Part shown: one piece after another, positions 7,980-17,779 of the stretch
How the letters are laid out: each line of letters starts with the position of its first letter
How positions within the stretch are numbered: position 1 is the first letter of the stretch
From: CAIYUC01 sp963682005
GTDB lineage: Bacteria; Bacteroidota; Bacteroidia; Bacteroidales; FEN-979
Direction of reading: 5' to 3'
Assembly: GCA_963682005.1 (NCBI GenBank)
Contig: OY820914.1
Location: 1,054,001-1,118,000 of the forward strand
DNA: 64,000 nt
Position numbers and translations under genes: made by a program
The notes under the pieces: model-generated
Databases searched by the model: none
What the model saw: the letters and a program-made list of their open reading frames with translations, nothing else
Told to the model about the DNA's origin: nothing

Positions 7980-10900
7980 ATGAAAAAACTGAAACTTTTT
8001 CTACTGGCATTTTTCTGTTGTGCTTCAGCCCTTATTGTGAACGGACAGACCGATACCGAATTCTGGTTTGTCGTACCCGAGGCGAACCAGTTCCATGGCG
8101 ACCGGCCCATTTATCTCCAGCTGTCAAGCCTCCAGGAAGCAGCTTCCGTTACCATATCGTTGCCGGCCCAGCCCTCCGTGACGCCGATAACCGTGAACAT
8201 TCTTCCGAACAGCAGCCAGAGCGTCGATCTCACGCCGTGGATCGATCTCCTCGAAAACACACCTCCGGATTCCGTCATGAACAAAGGCCTTAACATCCAT
8301 TCAACAAACCCGGTTTCCGCCTATTATGAAATCGTCACAAGCTGCAATTGCAACCCGGAGATCTTTGCCCTGAAAGGGAAAAACGCGCTGGGCACCCTGT
8401 TCTACACCCCCTTCCAAACCGTCTACTACAGGAATCCGGGCTATTATTCCGCCGCCGATATCATTGCCACGGAGAACAATACCGTGATCACGCTCATCCC
8501 AACGAAGAATGCCGTGGGCCATCCGGCCAATGTGCCGTTTTCCGTTACGCTGAACAAAGGCCAGACCTATTCCCTTGCAGCAGCCGGGTTCAATGGGTCC
8601 GACAACATGGCGGGATCAAAGATCACTTCCACGAAACCGATCGCCGTCACGGTCAAGGAAGACACCGATTCAGGTCCGGGCGGATGCGGCGACATCATCG
8701 GCGACCAGATCGTGCCGGTTGATCTTGTCGGCACGAAATACATTGTCATCCGGGGATTTCTCAACTACGGTGAATACGTATGGTTCCTGGCCACGGAAGA
8801 CAACACTTCCGTCTTCGTGAACGGGAGCACCACGGCCGAGACTACCCTGAACACCGGCCAGCAGTATGGGTACTTACTGACCGGGAACATTTCGGTAGAG
8901 AGCGACAAGCCCATTTATGTGTACCACGTCTCCGGCTACGGATGTGAGCTGGGCTCCGCCCTTCTTCCCTCCATTGAATGTACCGGTTCATCGCAGATAG
9001 GATTTACCCGCTCAACCAGCGAACCTTTTTCTCTGAATCTTATCGTGAAAAACGGGAGCCAGGACAAGTTCACATTAAACGGAAACCCCAATGTCATCCT
9101 GGCCTCCCAGTTCCAACCGGTGCCTGGAGCAGGCAACCAGTGGGTGTGCGCGCAGGTCTCTTTTAACACGACACAGGTTCCTGTTGACCAAGGACAGATC
9201 ATTGCCAATTCTGGTGATGTTTTCCATATGGGATTGATCAACGGCGGCTCGGTGAGCGGATGCCGGTACGGCTATTTCTCCGACTTCAGCAGACTTTACC
9301 TTGGCCAGGACCGGCAGCTCTGCCAGGGCGATACCGCTATTCTTGACTCCGGGTTTGACAAGGACTGGTACCTTTGGAGCACAGGAGACACCACCCGGAC
9401 AATAAACGTAAGTACATCCGGGGTATTCTGGGTCGAAGCCGGCACCGGAACCTGCCTCATGTCTGACACGATCCGTGTAACCGTTCATCCCCTTCCGGTG
9501 GATATCGCACAACCAGGTGGTAATGTTTCACTTCAGACCGGACTGGTTGTGTATTTTCCATTTAACGGCAATGCAGATGATGCAAGCGGGAACCTGAACA
9601 ACGGGGTTCCGAACGGAGGAGTCATGCTGACGTCGGACCGGTTTGGAAATGCAAACAGCGCCTATTATTTCGACGGGAGCAATGACTGGATAAGTATTGT
9701 CCCAACACTACCCGATTTGTTTCCCTACGGAAACAGTGTCAGATCAGTTTCCGCATGGCTTAAATATCAGGATCACTCCTATAACACGATTCTGTATTGG
9801 GGAGATGACCTGATCGGACAAAACGGAGCCGCATTCTCCTTCTATATTTCAGACAACGGGCTGATCATGGATGGTAACTATGATAACGGGAATCTTGCAT
9901 ATTCCTTCACTCCGGATACCTGGTACAATATCGTATGCACCTATGATGGCGCTCAAACGATTGCCTGTTATTCAAACGGCCAGTTCATCGGGAACATGAC
10001 GATCCCTTTCCCGCTTCAAACCTCTGCCGTAGGTCATCGCAGCGTGGGTATCAAGTTTGATGTAAACAATCTCAGTCAAAACCCCTTTAAGGGAGTGATC
10101 GATGAGGTTCGGATATACAGCCGGATCCTTGCCGCGGAAGAAATCTCTGCACTATATAACGGCAGCCTTTATATTACCGTACCTGAAGATACGGTGTGCC
10201 AGGGGCAGCCGGCTTCCCTGCAGATCCATAATTCACAGCTTTACATTAAATACCAGGTGCTGGTAAACAATATTCCCTCGGCCGATATTCAGTACGGAAC
10301 AGGAAGCTCCATCGGCTTTACGATCAACGGACTTGCCGAACCTTCAGCGTTAACCATATCCGCGACAGATACCGCCACCGGGTGCTCGATCACCCTTGAC
10401 TCAACCTTCGTGATCCACGTTGAGGCATTTGCGCCGACCGTGTCCCCGGATACGGCCATCGTAACCGGAAGCCATGTTACATTGACAGCATCCGGGGGAA
10501 CCAACTACCTCTGGAGCAACGGCATGACCAGCCCCTCCATCAATGTTTCTCCTTTGACAACTACCACTTATTATGTAACCATCACCAATGCAAACGGATG
10601 TGCTGCCTCCGATTCAATGCTTGTCACGGTTCTTTCCGTTCCCGCCTCCCCGGTTACCGTTACCTACAACATTGCGGCAGATCCAAACACCCAGGTGGCT
10701 GTTCCCGTCGAGGCGAAGACATTCACGAATATTACTTCCCTGTCACTGCGTCTTGATTATAATCCGGCACATGCCGTGTACCAGTCCTTCGGCAATGTCA
10801 ATTCCTCCCTCACCGGGGTACAGGTCGCAGATATTACGGTCTCGGCCAACCTTCATAAGATCATGATCACATGGACCGGGGCAGGTCCGGTATCCCTTCA

Positions 10901-12266
10901 GGAGAATTCGAGGCTTCTCGACCTCGTTTTCAGTTATCATTCCGATACCACATACCTCACCTGGAATAACACCGATAACAGCGGACAGGATTGCATGTAC
11001 AAAGATGCCGGCCACAATCCCTTACCCGATAACCCAACCTGGTATTGCTATCACAACGGCGGGCTCTTCCCCGCCAGGACCATCTCCGGGACATTCAATT
11101 ACAATAATACGGCAGCCACAGTTCTTGATTCAATCCATGTTTTCCTGTTCAGGGATGATGCGAAAGATGATTCAACCTGGACGAATTCCCAGGGTCAGTA
11201 TGGATTTCACGGGAAGATAGACGGGACCTATCTCATGAGCGCTTCGACAGGCAAGCCATGGCAGGGTGTCAACGGAACGGATGCTGCCAAGATCCAGCGT
11301 CATTTCGTCGGCCTTGAACCATTGACCGAACCGGTGAGGCTCCAGGCTGCGGATGTCAACAATAACCTCGCGATCAATGCCACTGATGCAGTTCTTGTCA
11401 AGATGCGGTTCGTAGGCCAGATCAGCTCCTTTGCACGCGGGAACTGGATATTCGCAAAACCATTGACCGGAGGGGATTCCATATTTGTGAACGGCACCAA
11501 TACGAACCAGGATTTCTATGGCCTTTGTGTGGGTGATGTGAACGCTTCGAACAGCTTTACCATCGGTGGCAAATCACCATCTGTCCAGCAGGTCAGCAAC
11601 GACTTCCCGATCCTGGTCACACCAGGGCAGGAATTCGACTGGCCGGTCTATGCCGGGGAAGATTTCACCTTGTCGGCCATTTCGCTTGTGCTGGATTACC
11701 CGCCGGAACTGGTTTCTGTGAATGGAGCCGCCATGAATGAGGGATTGCCGGTTTACAGGATCACGCCGGGGCAGGTAAGGATTGCATGGAGCGAGGCAAC
11801 CCCGGTTGCTGTTAAAACGGGAGATCCTATCCTGGTCCTTTCAGCCAAAACCTCCGGATCTGCTCCTTCCGGGGCCATGTTCGGGCTCACCGTTGAGATG
11901 GAGAGCGAACTGGCGGATGAGAATGCTGAAAAGCTTGTCAATCCCCTCCTGGAGATTCCCTTCGTTGAATGTCTTCCCGGCGGGGGGATCCAGGCTCAAA
12001 CCTTCGGCCAACCTTCAATAATGATCCGCCCGAATCCCGCAAAGGACAAGATCACAATTTCCTTCTCTTTACCAGGAAAGACAAATACTTTCAATGTCTC
12101 GATCCTGAATGAACAAGGAATGACGGTCTACGAAAAACAAGATGTTGTTGTCAATGGATCGCTTGACCTGCCGGTGAACCTTGTTGATTTGGCATCCGGG
12201 CTATATTCGGCGGTGGTCGCGGGTAACGGGGGATCTGTGATAAAGAAGATAATGATCGTAAAATAG
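7980..12266 (+). CDS. Giant secreted protein: IgGFc-binding-like, LamG-like, cohesin- and dockerin-like modules, T9SS sorting domain
   Basis: A 1428-residue exported protein. The ATG at 7980 gives a clean signal peptide (MKKLKLFLLAFFCCASALIV, cleavage near residue 23). Domains by eye: an IgGFc-binding-protein-like N-terminal region (about 25-440, with TEFWFVVPE); a short Ig-like piece with LWSTGDTTRTI; a concanavalin/LamG-like domain (about 525-735, VVYFPFNGNADDASG); two Ig-like segments (to about 890); a cohesin-like domain (about 890-1030, with LVFSYHSDTTYLTWNN); a carboxypeptidase-like insert; a dockerin-like region (about 1090-1150) with two F-hand halves, GTDAAKIQRHFVG and DVNNNLAINATDAVLVKMRFVG; a second cohesin-like domain (about 1200-1320); and a T9SS type A sorting domain at the end (IRPNPAKDKITIS ... 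GLYSAVV ... KKIMIVK). The C-terminal half is shared with the next gene. Role: cell-surface or secreted binding protein, substrate unknown. Confidence 0.85.
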   Translation: MKKLKLFLLAFFCCASALIVNGQTDTEFWFVVPEANQFHGDRPIYLQLSSLQEAASVTISLPAQPSVTPITVNILPNSSQSVDLTPWIDLLENTPPDSVMNKGLNIHSTNPVSAYYEIVTSCNCNPEIFALKGKNALGTLFYTPFQTVYYRNPGYYSAADIIATENNTVITLIPTKNAVGHPANVPFSVTLNKGQTYSLAAAGFNGSDNMAGSKITSTKPIAVTVKEDTDSGPGGCGDIIGDQIVPVDLVGTKYIVIRGFLNYGEYVWFLATEDNTSVFVNGSTTAETTLNTGQQYGYLLTGNISVESDKPIYVYHVSGYGCELGSALLPSIECTGSSQIGFTRSTSEPFSLNLIVKNGSQDKFTLNGNPNVILASQFQPVPGAGNQWVCAQVSFNTTQVPVDQGQIIANSGDVFHMGLINGGSVSGCRYGYFSDFSRLYLGQDRQLCQGDTAILDSGFDKDWYLWSTGDTTRTINVSTSGVFWVEAGTGTCLMSDTIRVTVHPLPVDIAQPGGNVSLQTGLVVYFPFNGNADDASGNLNNGVPNGGVMLTSDRFGNANSAYYFDGSNDWISIVPTLPDLFPYGNSVRSVSAWLKYQDHSYNTILYWGDDLIGQNGAAFSFYISDNGLIMDGNYDNGNLAYSFTPDTWYNIVCTYDGAQTIACYSNGQFIGNMTIPFPLQTSAVGHRSVGIKFDVNNLSQNPFKGVIDEVRIYSRILAAEEISALYNGSLYITVPEDTVCQGQPASLQIHNSQLYIKYQVLVNNIPSADIQYGTGSSIGFTINGLAEPSALTISATDTATGCSITLDSTFVIHVEAFAPTVSPDTAIVTGSHVTLTASGGTNYLWSNGMTSPSINVSPLTTTTYYVTITNANGCAASDSMLVTVLSVPASPVTVTYNIAADPNTQVAVPVEAKTFTNITSLSLRLDYNPAHAVYQSFGNVNSSLTGVQVADITVSANLHKIMITWTGAGPVSLQENSRLLDLVFSYHSDTTYLTWNNTDNSGQDCMYKDAGHNPLPDNPTWYCYHNGGLFPARTISGTFNYNNTAATVLDSIHVFLFRDDAKDDSTWTNSQGQYGFHGKIDGTYLMSASTGKPWQGVNGTDAAKIQRHFVGLEPLTEPVRLQAADVNNNLAINATDAVLVKMRFVGQISSFARGNWIFAKPLTGGDSIFVNGTNTNQDFYGLCVGDVNASNSFTIGGKSPSVQQVSNDFPILVTPGQEFDWPVYAGEDFTLSAISLVLDYPPELVSVNGAAMNEGLPVYRITPGQVRIAWSEATPVAVKTGDPILVLSAKTSGSAPSGAMFGLTVEMESELADENAEKLVNPLLEIPFVECLPGGGIQAQTFGQPSIMIRPNPAKDKITISFSLPGKTNTFNVSILNEQGMTVYEKQDVVVNGSLDLPVNLVDLASGLYSAVVAGNGGSVIKKIMIVK

Positions 12267-12324
12267 TTCAGAATAAACATTGAAAAAAATCAATCTGTTT
12301 AAAGTTTTTCTAAAGCAAGCCCAT

Positions 12325-15300
12325 ATGAAAAAAAGTGTTTCACTTCTTGCATTTCTATCTGCACTTATATTGAATGCTTCTTTGTTTGCACAGTATTCCT
12401 GGAATACGGTTGCACCGATGCCCACAGGCCGTCAACACCTCTGTTCGGCCGTTTACAATGACAATATCTATGTCTTTGGAGGGCAGGGAACCACTTCCGG
12501 AAATCAGATGGTCAACGTAAATGAGATGTATGATCCGGCAACCAATACGTGGATGACAAAAACCCCGATGCCGTCTGCTATTGGGTTTTGCAATGCCGGT
12601 ACAGTCAACGGGAAGATTTACGTGATCGGGGGATGGAACGGAGGCAATCAGACAAACCAGAACTGGGAGTACGATCCTGTCGGCAATACCTGGGTGGTGA
12701 AGGCAACGATGCCGACAACGCGATCGGATGCTGCTGTGGCCATTGTCAACAATAAGATCTACGCCATCGGGGGATGGACGATGGGTTCTGTTCCGAGGGC
12801 TGAAAATGAGATGTATGATCCCGCAACCAATACCTGGGTTTCCAAAGCGCCCATGCCTACCCCGCGCGGGTATTTTACCGTTTCTGTCGTCAATAATAAA
12901 ATTTATGCGATCGGATCAAGCAATTCATGCAAAAAGGTAGAAGAATATGATCCCCAAACAAATACATGGACTACAAAGACAAACATGCCCTTGGCAAAAG
13001 GTGGCGGGCCCGGATCAGTCGTTATCAATAACGAGATCTATGTATTCGGGGGAAGCATAACACCCTGTGATACGACCCTGATCTATACGCCGGCAACTGA
13101 CCTCTGGCGAACCACGGCCATTTTGCCAACACACCGTTATTTTTTAACCGCCTCACAAGTGAATGATCATGCTTATGTGATCGGGGGAGGCCCAAACGAT
13201 AATGCAACCTTTTACCATGCAAATGAAATGTTTACCCCATTCCAGGAAAAGATCCTTTTTTCAGCAAGGCCTACAGGTGGTAATTATTCCTTTTCCATAT
13301 ACAGCATGAACCCTGATGGAACTGGCAAGACACGGCTCTTTTATGATAACTACCACCGGAGATGCCCCGTCATATCAACTGATCATTCTAAGATATTTTA
13401 CCAGAAAACGAAGTATAACTATGGTCATGAAGGTGACAGCGTCTGGATTTGCAGGTCGAACCCGGATGGTAGCGGCGAACAGGTCCTGTATACGCATACC
13501 GACCCGGCAACGTCAGCTCTTCGGTTCAACTTTGATGTTTCTCCTGACAACCTGGATCTTCTCTTTGCAAAAGTATATGATGGATGGCCCTCGATGACCG
13601 GCAGGAACGGGGATGTCTTTAAATACACCTTATCCACCCAGAATTCCGTCAACCTTACAAATGACTGGGATTTCTATGACACCGATCCCCAATATTCTCC
13701 CGATGGTTCCACAATCATTTATGTGAAGAATGAATCATCCTGGACAGCTTTTCCCACTCCCTTGTATAAAATGAACTCCGATGGCTCAGGCAACGCGGTG
13801 TTTCGTCCCAGTGGCACCGGCAATTATCAGGGACCTGAATATTCACCAGCCGGCGATAAGATCATTTATGCCTATGATCCCGGGACAAACCCCTACTCTG
13901 CCTTGTACATATGCAATCCTGACGGGACGGGATTAACCCAGGTAATCCCATCTCCGGGAACATTTACAGGCTTCATGGACCCGACATTTAATCCGGACGG
14001 GTCAAAGATTGCCGTTACCGCCAACAGCAACTGGAAACTCCTGCTGACCGATCTGTCGGGAACCATCATAAGCCTGTTTGATACAATGCAGATAAATGGC
14101 TTCTTCGAACCCACATGGGGTATGGTTTCTACACCTCTTTCGCCGGTGGCGCCGGTTTCATATTTCACTGTTTTCCAGGAAAACTGTGCCGGAAACTCTG
14201 TCATCTTTACAGATTCGAGCTACCTCCAGTGCGGAACGATCGTCACCTGGATCTGGGACTTCGGAGACGGCACACCTCCATTAATCATAAACTCTCCTTC
14301 AAATCCTGATATCAGTCATCAATACCTCACGGCAGGCATCTTTCTTGTCACCCTGACAGTCATATCCTATGATGGACGTACCAGCAGTTCGACAGAAATT
14401 GTTTCCGTAGTCAGCCCGCCGGTTGCAGAATTCATGTGGGCAGGTTCATGTTTTTCTGAGCCGGTTCAGTTCAATGATCTTTCCATGATCAATGCCCCGT
14501 TTCCTTCAACAATAACATCATGGTCCTGGAATTTCGGGGACCCGGTCACCGGTGCCTTCAATTATTCAACATTGCAAAATCCTCAGCATATTTTTGTTTT
14601 ACCGGGCATTTATTTTGTTTCACTTGTAATTACAACAAGCAATGGGTGTTCTGATACAATAGTAAAGCCCGTTTCTGTTTCACAGGCTCCCGTCGCAATT
14701 GCTGATCCGGGTTCACAGGAAGTCGTTTCGATGGATGCCTCGCTCCCTGTGAATCTCAGCACCGATCTCCCCGGCTCTTATTTTACCTGGATTGCTTCCA
14801 CCTCCGCTCCACAGTTGACCGGATATATCTCATCAGGGACAACGACGACCATCCCTTCACAGATCATAAATAATCCTCTTACCACTATGGAAACGGTCAC
14901 ATACACCATCACGCCATCATTTAACGGTTGTACCGGCCAGCCTGTTACCCACACGATCACCGTTTATCCCCACCCCTCTTCGCCGGTTACGGTCACTTAC
15001 AACATCCCTGCAGTTCCCAACACCCAGGTGGCCGTACCTGTCGATGCCAAGACCTTTACCAACATCAAATCCCTTTCCCTCCGCCTGGACTATGATCCCA
15101 CATATGCACTCTACAGTTCATTTTCCAATGTCAACGCCGCATTATCAGGGATGCAGGTGAACGATGTTTCCATATCCCCTTCCCTTCACAAGATCATGAT
15201 CACCTGGTCAAATGCAACGCCGGTGTCGCTGCTGCCTGATTCCCGCCTGGTAGATCTTGTTTTCACCTATTCTTCGGGAACCGTTTACCTGACATGGAAC

Positions 15301-16596
15301 AATACGGATAACGGCGGCCAGGATTGCAGATACCTGGATGCCGCCGGCAATCCGCTGCTCGATACCCCTACCTGGTTCTGCTATCATAACGGCAGCATCT
15401 ACCAGGGAAGGAGCATCACCGGGGCATTTTCATATAACAACACGACGAATACCCCGTTGGATTCACTTCATGTTTTTCTTCTTAAGGATAACGTAAAAGA
15501 AGATTCTGTCTGGACAAATACGCAGGGGCATTATGGATTTGCAGGAAAGAACAGCGGAACCTACATCATCCAGGCAAAAACAAACAAGTCCTGGCAGGGT
15601 GTGAACGGCACCGATGCCGCCAAGATCCTGCGTCATTTCACAGGGCTGGAGCCTCTGACGGAGCCTGTCAGGCTCCAGGCTGCTGACGCCAACAACAACG
15701 TTTTCATCAACAGCACCGATGCACTTCAGGTGAAAATGCGGTTTGTAAATTCGATCAATTCGTTCACCCGCGGCGACTGGACTTTTGCAAAACCGGCAAC
15801 GGGCGGCGATACCGTGATCATCAGCAATTCCGACCGGATCCAGGACTTTTTCGGACTCTGTGTGGGTGACGTAAACGGCTCCAACAGCTTTGGTGCGGGC
15901 GGGAAGGAGGCCTCCGCAATTACCGTTTATCATTCTGATGTCGTGACAGCAGCTGCGGGCAGCGCGTTTGATCTGCCAGTGTTTATCCGTGACGACCTGG
16001 TCCTGACCGGCATCTCTTTCGTCATGGATTATCCGGAAGATCTGTTCTCGGTAACCTCCATCCAGGTAAAGCAGGGCTCTCCCGTTTACCGCATTGAGAA
16101 AGGCCGGATCCGCCTGGCATGGAGCGAAGCCGAGCCAATCTACATTCAGAGAGGAGAACCCGTCTTGATTCTGAAAATGAAGGCTTCAATAAAATTCACG
16201 GAAGGGTTTCACGTGGAATTGTCCCCCGGCCGGGAAACCGAGCTGGCTGATGAAAACGCAGAGGTGATCATCAATCCGGAGCTGGACATCCCGGTAATTG
16301 AAGGATTTTCCGCCTTTGGAACTTCCGTGCCCGCATTATCGATGACCGACCTTCGGGTCTATCCGAATCCCGCGAAAGAACAGGTCACGATTTCCGTTTC
16401 ATCATTGGAAAAGGAATGCATCGTCAGCATTTCCATCCTCAACGGGTTGGGCATCTGTGTTTATGAAAAGAAGGATGTCGTCATTCATGGTTCGCTGAAC
16501 ATCCCGGTCGGTCTTGAGCATTTTCCCGGCGGCCTTTACTCTGTTGTGATGCGGGGGAATGGCATCCTTGTTTCAAAAAAATTCATCATCAATTAA
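12325..16596 (+). CDS. Giant secreted protein: Kelch, TolB-like propeller, PKD, cohesin- and dockerin-like modules, T9SS sorting domain
   Basis: A 1423-residue exported protein. The ATG at 12325 starts the signal peptide (MKKSVSLLAFLSALILNASLFAQ); an upstream TTG would only add a basic leader. The first 300 residues contain Kelch repeats (RQHLCSAVYNDNIYVFGG, KIYVIGGWN, KIYAIGG) with the periodic YDPxTNTW motif. Residues about 310-605 form a TolB/WD40-like propeller (MNPDGTGKT, YSPDGSTIIY, FNPDGSKIA). Two PKD domains follow (WIWDFGDGTPP, WSWNFGD). From about residue 885 the protein parallels the C-terminal half of the upstream neighbour: cohesin-like, dockerin-like (GTDAAKILRHFTG and DANNNVFINSTDALQVKMRFV), cohesin-like, then a T9SS domain (VYPNPAKEQVTIS ... 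GGLYSVVMRGNG). It starts 58 bp after the previous stop, so the two genes are probably co-transcribed. Confidence 0.85.
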   Translation: MKKSVSLLAFLSALILNASLFAQYSWNTVAPMPTGRQHLCSAVYNDNIYVFGGQGTTSGNQMVNVNEMYDPATNTWMTKTPMPSAIGFCNAGTVNGKIYVIGGWNGGNQTNQNWEYDPVGNTWVVKATMPTTRSDAAVAIVNNKIYAIGGWTMGSVPRAENEMYDPATNTWVSKAPMPTPRGYFTVSVVNNKIYAIGSSNSCKKVEEYDPQTNTWTTKTNMPLAKGGGPGSVVINNEIYVFGGSITPCDTTLIYTPATDLWRTTAILPTHRYFLTASQVNDHAYVIGGGPNDNATFYHANEMFTPFQEKILFSARPTGGNYSFSIYSMNPDGTGKTRLFYDNYHRRCPVISTDHSKIFYQKTKYNYGHEGDSVWICRSNPDGSGEQVLYTHTDPATSALRFNFDVSPDNLDLLFAKVYDGWPSMTGRNGDVFKYTLSTQNSVNLTNDWDFYDTDPQYSPDGSTIIYVKNESSWTAFPTPLYKMNSDGSGNAVFRPSGTGNYQGPEYSPAGDKIIYAYDPGTNPYSALYICNPDGTGLTQVIPSPGTFTGFMDPTFNPDGSKIAVTANSNWKLLLTDLSGTIISLFDTMQINGFFEPTWGMVSTPLSPVAPVSYFTVFQENCAGNSVIFTDSSYLQCGTIVTWIWDFGDGTPPLIINSPSNPDISHQYLTAGIFLVTLTVISYDGRTSSSTEIVSVVSPPVAEFMWAGSCFSEPVQFNDLSMINAPFPSTITSWSWNFGDPVTGAFNYSTLQNPQHIFVLPGIYFVSLVITTSNGCSDTIVKPVSVSQAPVAIADPGSQEVVSMDASLPVNLSTDLPGSYFTWIASTSAPQLTGYISSGTTTTIPSQIINNPLTTMETVTYTITPSFNGCTGQPVTHTITVYPHPSSPVTVTYNIPAVPNTQVAVPVDAKTFTNIKSLSLRLDYDPTYALYSSFSNVNAALSGMQVNDVSISPSLHKIMITWSNATPVSLLPDSRLVDLVFTYSSGTVYLTWNNTDNGGQDCRYLDAAGNPLLDTPTWFCYHNGSIYQGRSITGAFSYNNTTNTPLDSLHVFLLKDNVKEDSVWTNTQGHYGFAGKNSGTYIIQAKTNKSWQGVNGTDAAKILRHFTGLEPLTEPVRLQAADANNNVFINSTDALQVKMRFVNSINSFTRGDWTFAKPATGGDTVIISNSDRIQDFFGLCVGDVNGSNSFGAGGKEASAITVYHSDVVTAAAGSAFDLPVFIRDDLVLTGISFVMDYPEDLFSVTSIQVKQGSPVYRIEKGRIRLAWSEAEPIYIQRGEPVLILKMKASIKFTEGFHVELSPGRETELADENAEVIINPELDIPVIEGFSAFGTSVPALSMTDLRVYPNPAKEQVTISVSSLEKECIVSISILNGLGICVYEKKDVVIHGSLNIPVGLEHFPGGLYSVVMRGNGILVSKKFIIN

Positions 16597-16729
16597 TTAT
16601 GAATGATGAGTTTGAATTATGAATTATGAAAATCATTGGTGTTCCTGCATTTTGCATTATGCATTATGCATTTCTGCACTAAAAGGGCACGCGGATGACG
16701 GAATTTACGGATTATCGCGAATAAAATTA

Positions 16730-16797
16730 ACCACATTAGGCACAGTAGTTCACATTAGTTCTATTGTGCTATTGTGCCCTAATGTGCCTATTGTGGT
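16730..16797. repeat. Long imperfect inverted repeat
   Basis: Two 29-base arms (16730-16758 and 16769-16797) are reverse complements with five mismatches and a 10-base loop. They have the ACCACA.TAGGCACA pattern. A similar but distinct structure lies at 27019-27106. It sits between a T9SS gene and a convergent toxin gene and could end transcription in both directions. Confidence 0.7.
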
Positions 16798-16828
16798 AAA
16801 AAACTGTCTTGAGTATAAACGGAACTGA

Positions 16829-17086
16829 TTATTTGTAGATATTCTTCCGATGCCCTATGGCAATGACATCGATTATCAGGATAGAATCAAAAATCTGGTA
16901 TATTATGCGATAGTTTCCTTTCCGGATCCTGTATCCATCCCTCCCTTTGAGTTTTTTATACCCCGAAGGCCTTGGATTCCGGGCCAATCCCTGAATTGAT
17001 ACAATCAGCTTTTCTGCATCGCTGTCCGGCAGGTTATCCAGCTGTCGTTGAGCGGTCCTTGAAATGGTAATCGTATAATCAGGCAT
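16829..17086 (-). CDS. RelE/ParE-family toxin
   Basis: An 85-residue protein that matches the RelE/ParE toxin fold, which includes ribosome-dependent mRNA interferases and gyrase poisons. Seen in the sequence: ISRTAQRQLDNLP at the N-terminus, a central GYKKLKGRDGYRIRKGNYRIIYQI, and the C-terminal VIAIGHRKNIY. The GYRIR-x-GNYRIIY block and the terminal GHR-x-x-IY pattern are those of RelE-type mRNA interferases. It overlaps the upstream gene by 8 bp and is transcribed with it, antitoxin first. The target cannot be settled from sequence alone. Confidence 0.88.
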   Translation of the reverse strand: MPDYTITISRTAQRQLDNLPDSDAEKLIVSIQGLARNPRPSGYKKLKGRDGYRIRKGNYRIIYQIFDSILIIDVIAIGHRKNIYK

Positions 17087-17279
17087 ATTTCTTTTTTTTC
17101 TGCCGGCTCTTTATGTACTGCTCAAGAGGAATGCTTTTTTCATTCTTTGCTTTTACTTCATCAAACAACCTTATATCCTCAAGTTCTTCGAGGTCGTCAA
17201 GGATGCGTTTGTATTCTTTTAAGGGAATAACGACTGAGATTTTATTCCCCTTCTCATCCGTTAAAAATTGTGTTTTCAT
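17079..17279 (-). CDS. Antitoxin of the RelE/ParE-type pair
   Basis: A 66-residue protein encoded directly upstream of the toxin and overlapping it by 8 bp. The N-terminus MKTQFLTDEKGNKISVVIPLKEYKRIL resembles small Bacteroidota antitoxins of the RelB/Phd-like type: a short beta-rich part, then the helix DDLEELEDIRLFDEVKAKNE, then a very basic tail RQKKKKYA. The helix and tail would wrap the toxin, and the N-terminus may bind the operator. The family name is uncertain; the pairing with the toxin is the main support. Confidence 0.8.
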   Translation of the reverse strand: MKTQFLTDEKGNKISVVIPLKEYKRILDDLEELEDIRLFDEVKAKNEKSIPLEQYIKSRQKKKKYA

Positions 17280-17630
17280 GATTTATCTGAATAACGTCAT
17301 GCAAAGTTACCGAAACAAGTTGAACGTAACCAGAAAAGAAATGAGTTCGCAAACCGGACGGCGGCTTAATAAAAATTAATTGTCTCATAATTATGAATTA
17401 CCTGCCTACCGGCAGGCAGGTGAGTTTGAATTTTGAATTATGAAAATCATTATTATTCCTGCATTTTGCATTTTGCATTCCTGCAATGAAAAGGCACGCG
17501 GGTAAAAATAACCGCTGAGGCGCAGAGAAAAAAGTTTTCCATATGGATAGTCGCAAGATCAAAAGGTAACAATGTAACAAAATAACAGAGATCTTGTCCA
17601 ACTACTCATTGTTCATTGTTCATTAACCAA
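17280..17630. other. Gene-free, repeat-rich spacer
   Basis: Holds a CCTGCC-TACC-GGCAGG hairpin (17401-17416), TGCATT-type repeats (17455-17487), a GAGGCGCAGAG fragment of the kind found in longer inverted repeats (about 17512-17525) and TTCATTG strings (17605-17628). No gene is recognised. Confidence 0.55.
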
Positions 17631-17779
17631 GTGCCGCAGGCACAAAAGCCCGGTAGAAAAGAAAACCACCCTGGTTCCTTTCGTCCCGTACGGGACGAAA
17701 GATTTAATCATTACCGCAATGCTACCGGGCTGTCATCCCTAAGGGATTTTCAGTGAACAGTAGACAAACTGACATGACA
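17631..17779 (+). repeat. Structured dispersed repeat, copy 1
   Basis: A 149-bp element with nested inverted repeats. Hairpin GTGCC-GCA-GGCAC at 17631-17643; an outer stem CCCGGTAG (17649-17656) with CTACCGGG (17722-17729); inside it a long palindrome with arms TTTCGTCCC and GGGACGAAA (17679-17700); then a hairpin ATCCC-TAA-GGGAT (17735-17747). Copies lie at 21855-21971 and 26681-26830. Copies 1 and 3 stay nearly identical through ..GACATGACA and then diverge, marking a sharp right boundary that lies inside the start of the following open frame. Confidence 0.85.

Noticed and set aside
17631..17779. Riboswitch
   Set aside because: Conserved hairpins were considered, but copies are not ahead of related metabolic genes and no known riboswitch motif was recognised.
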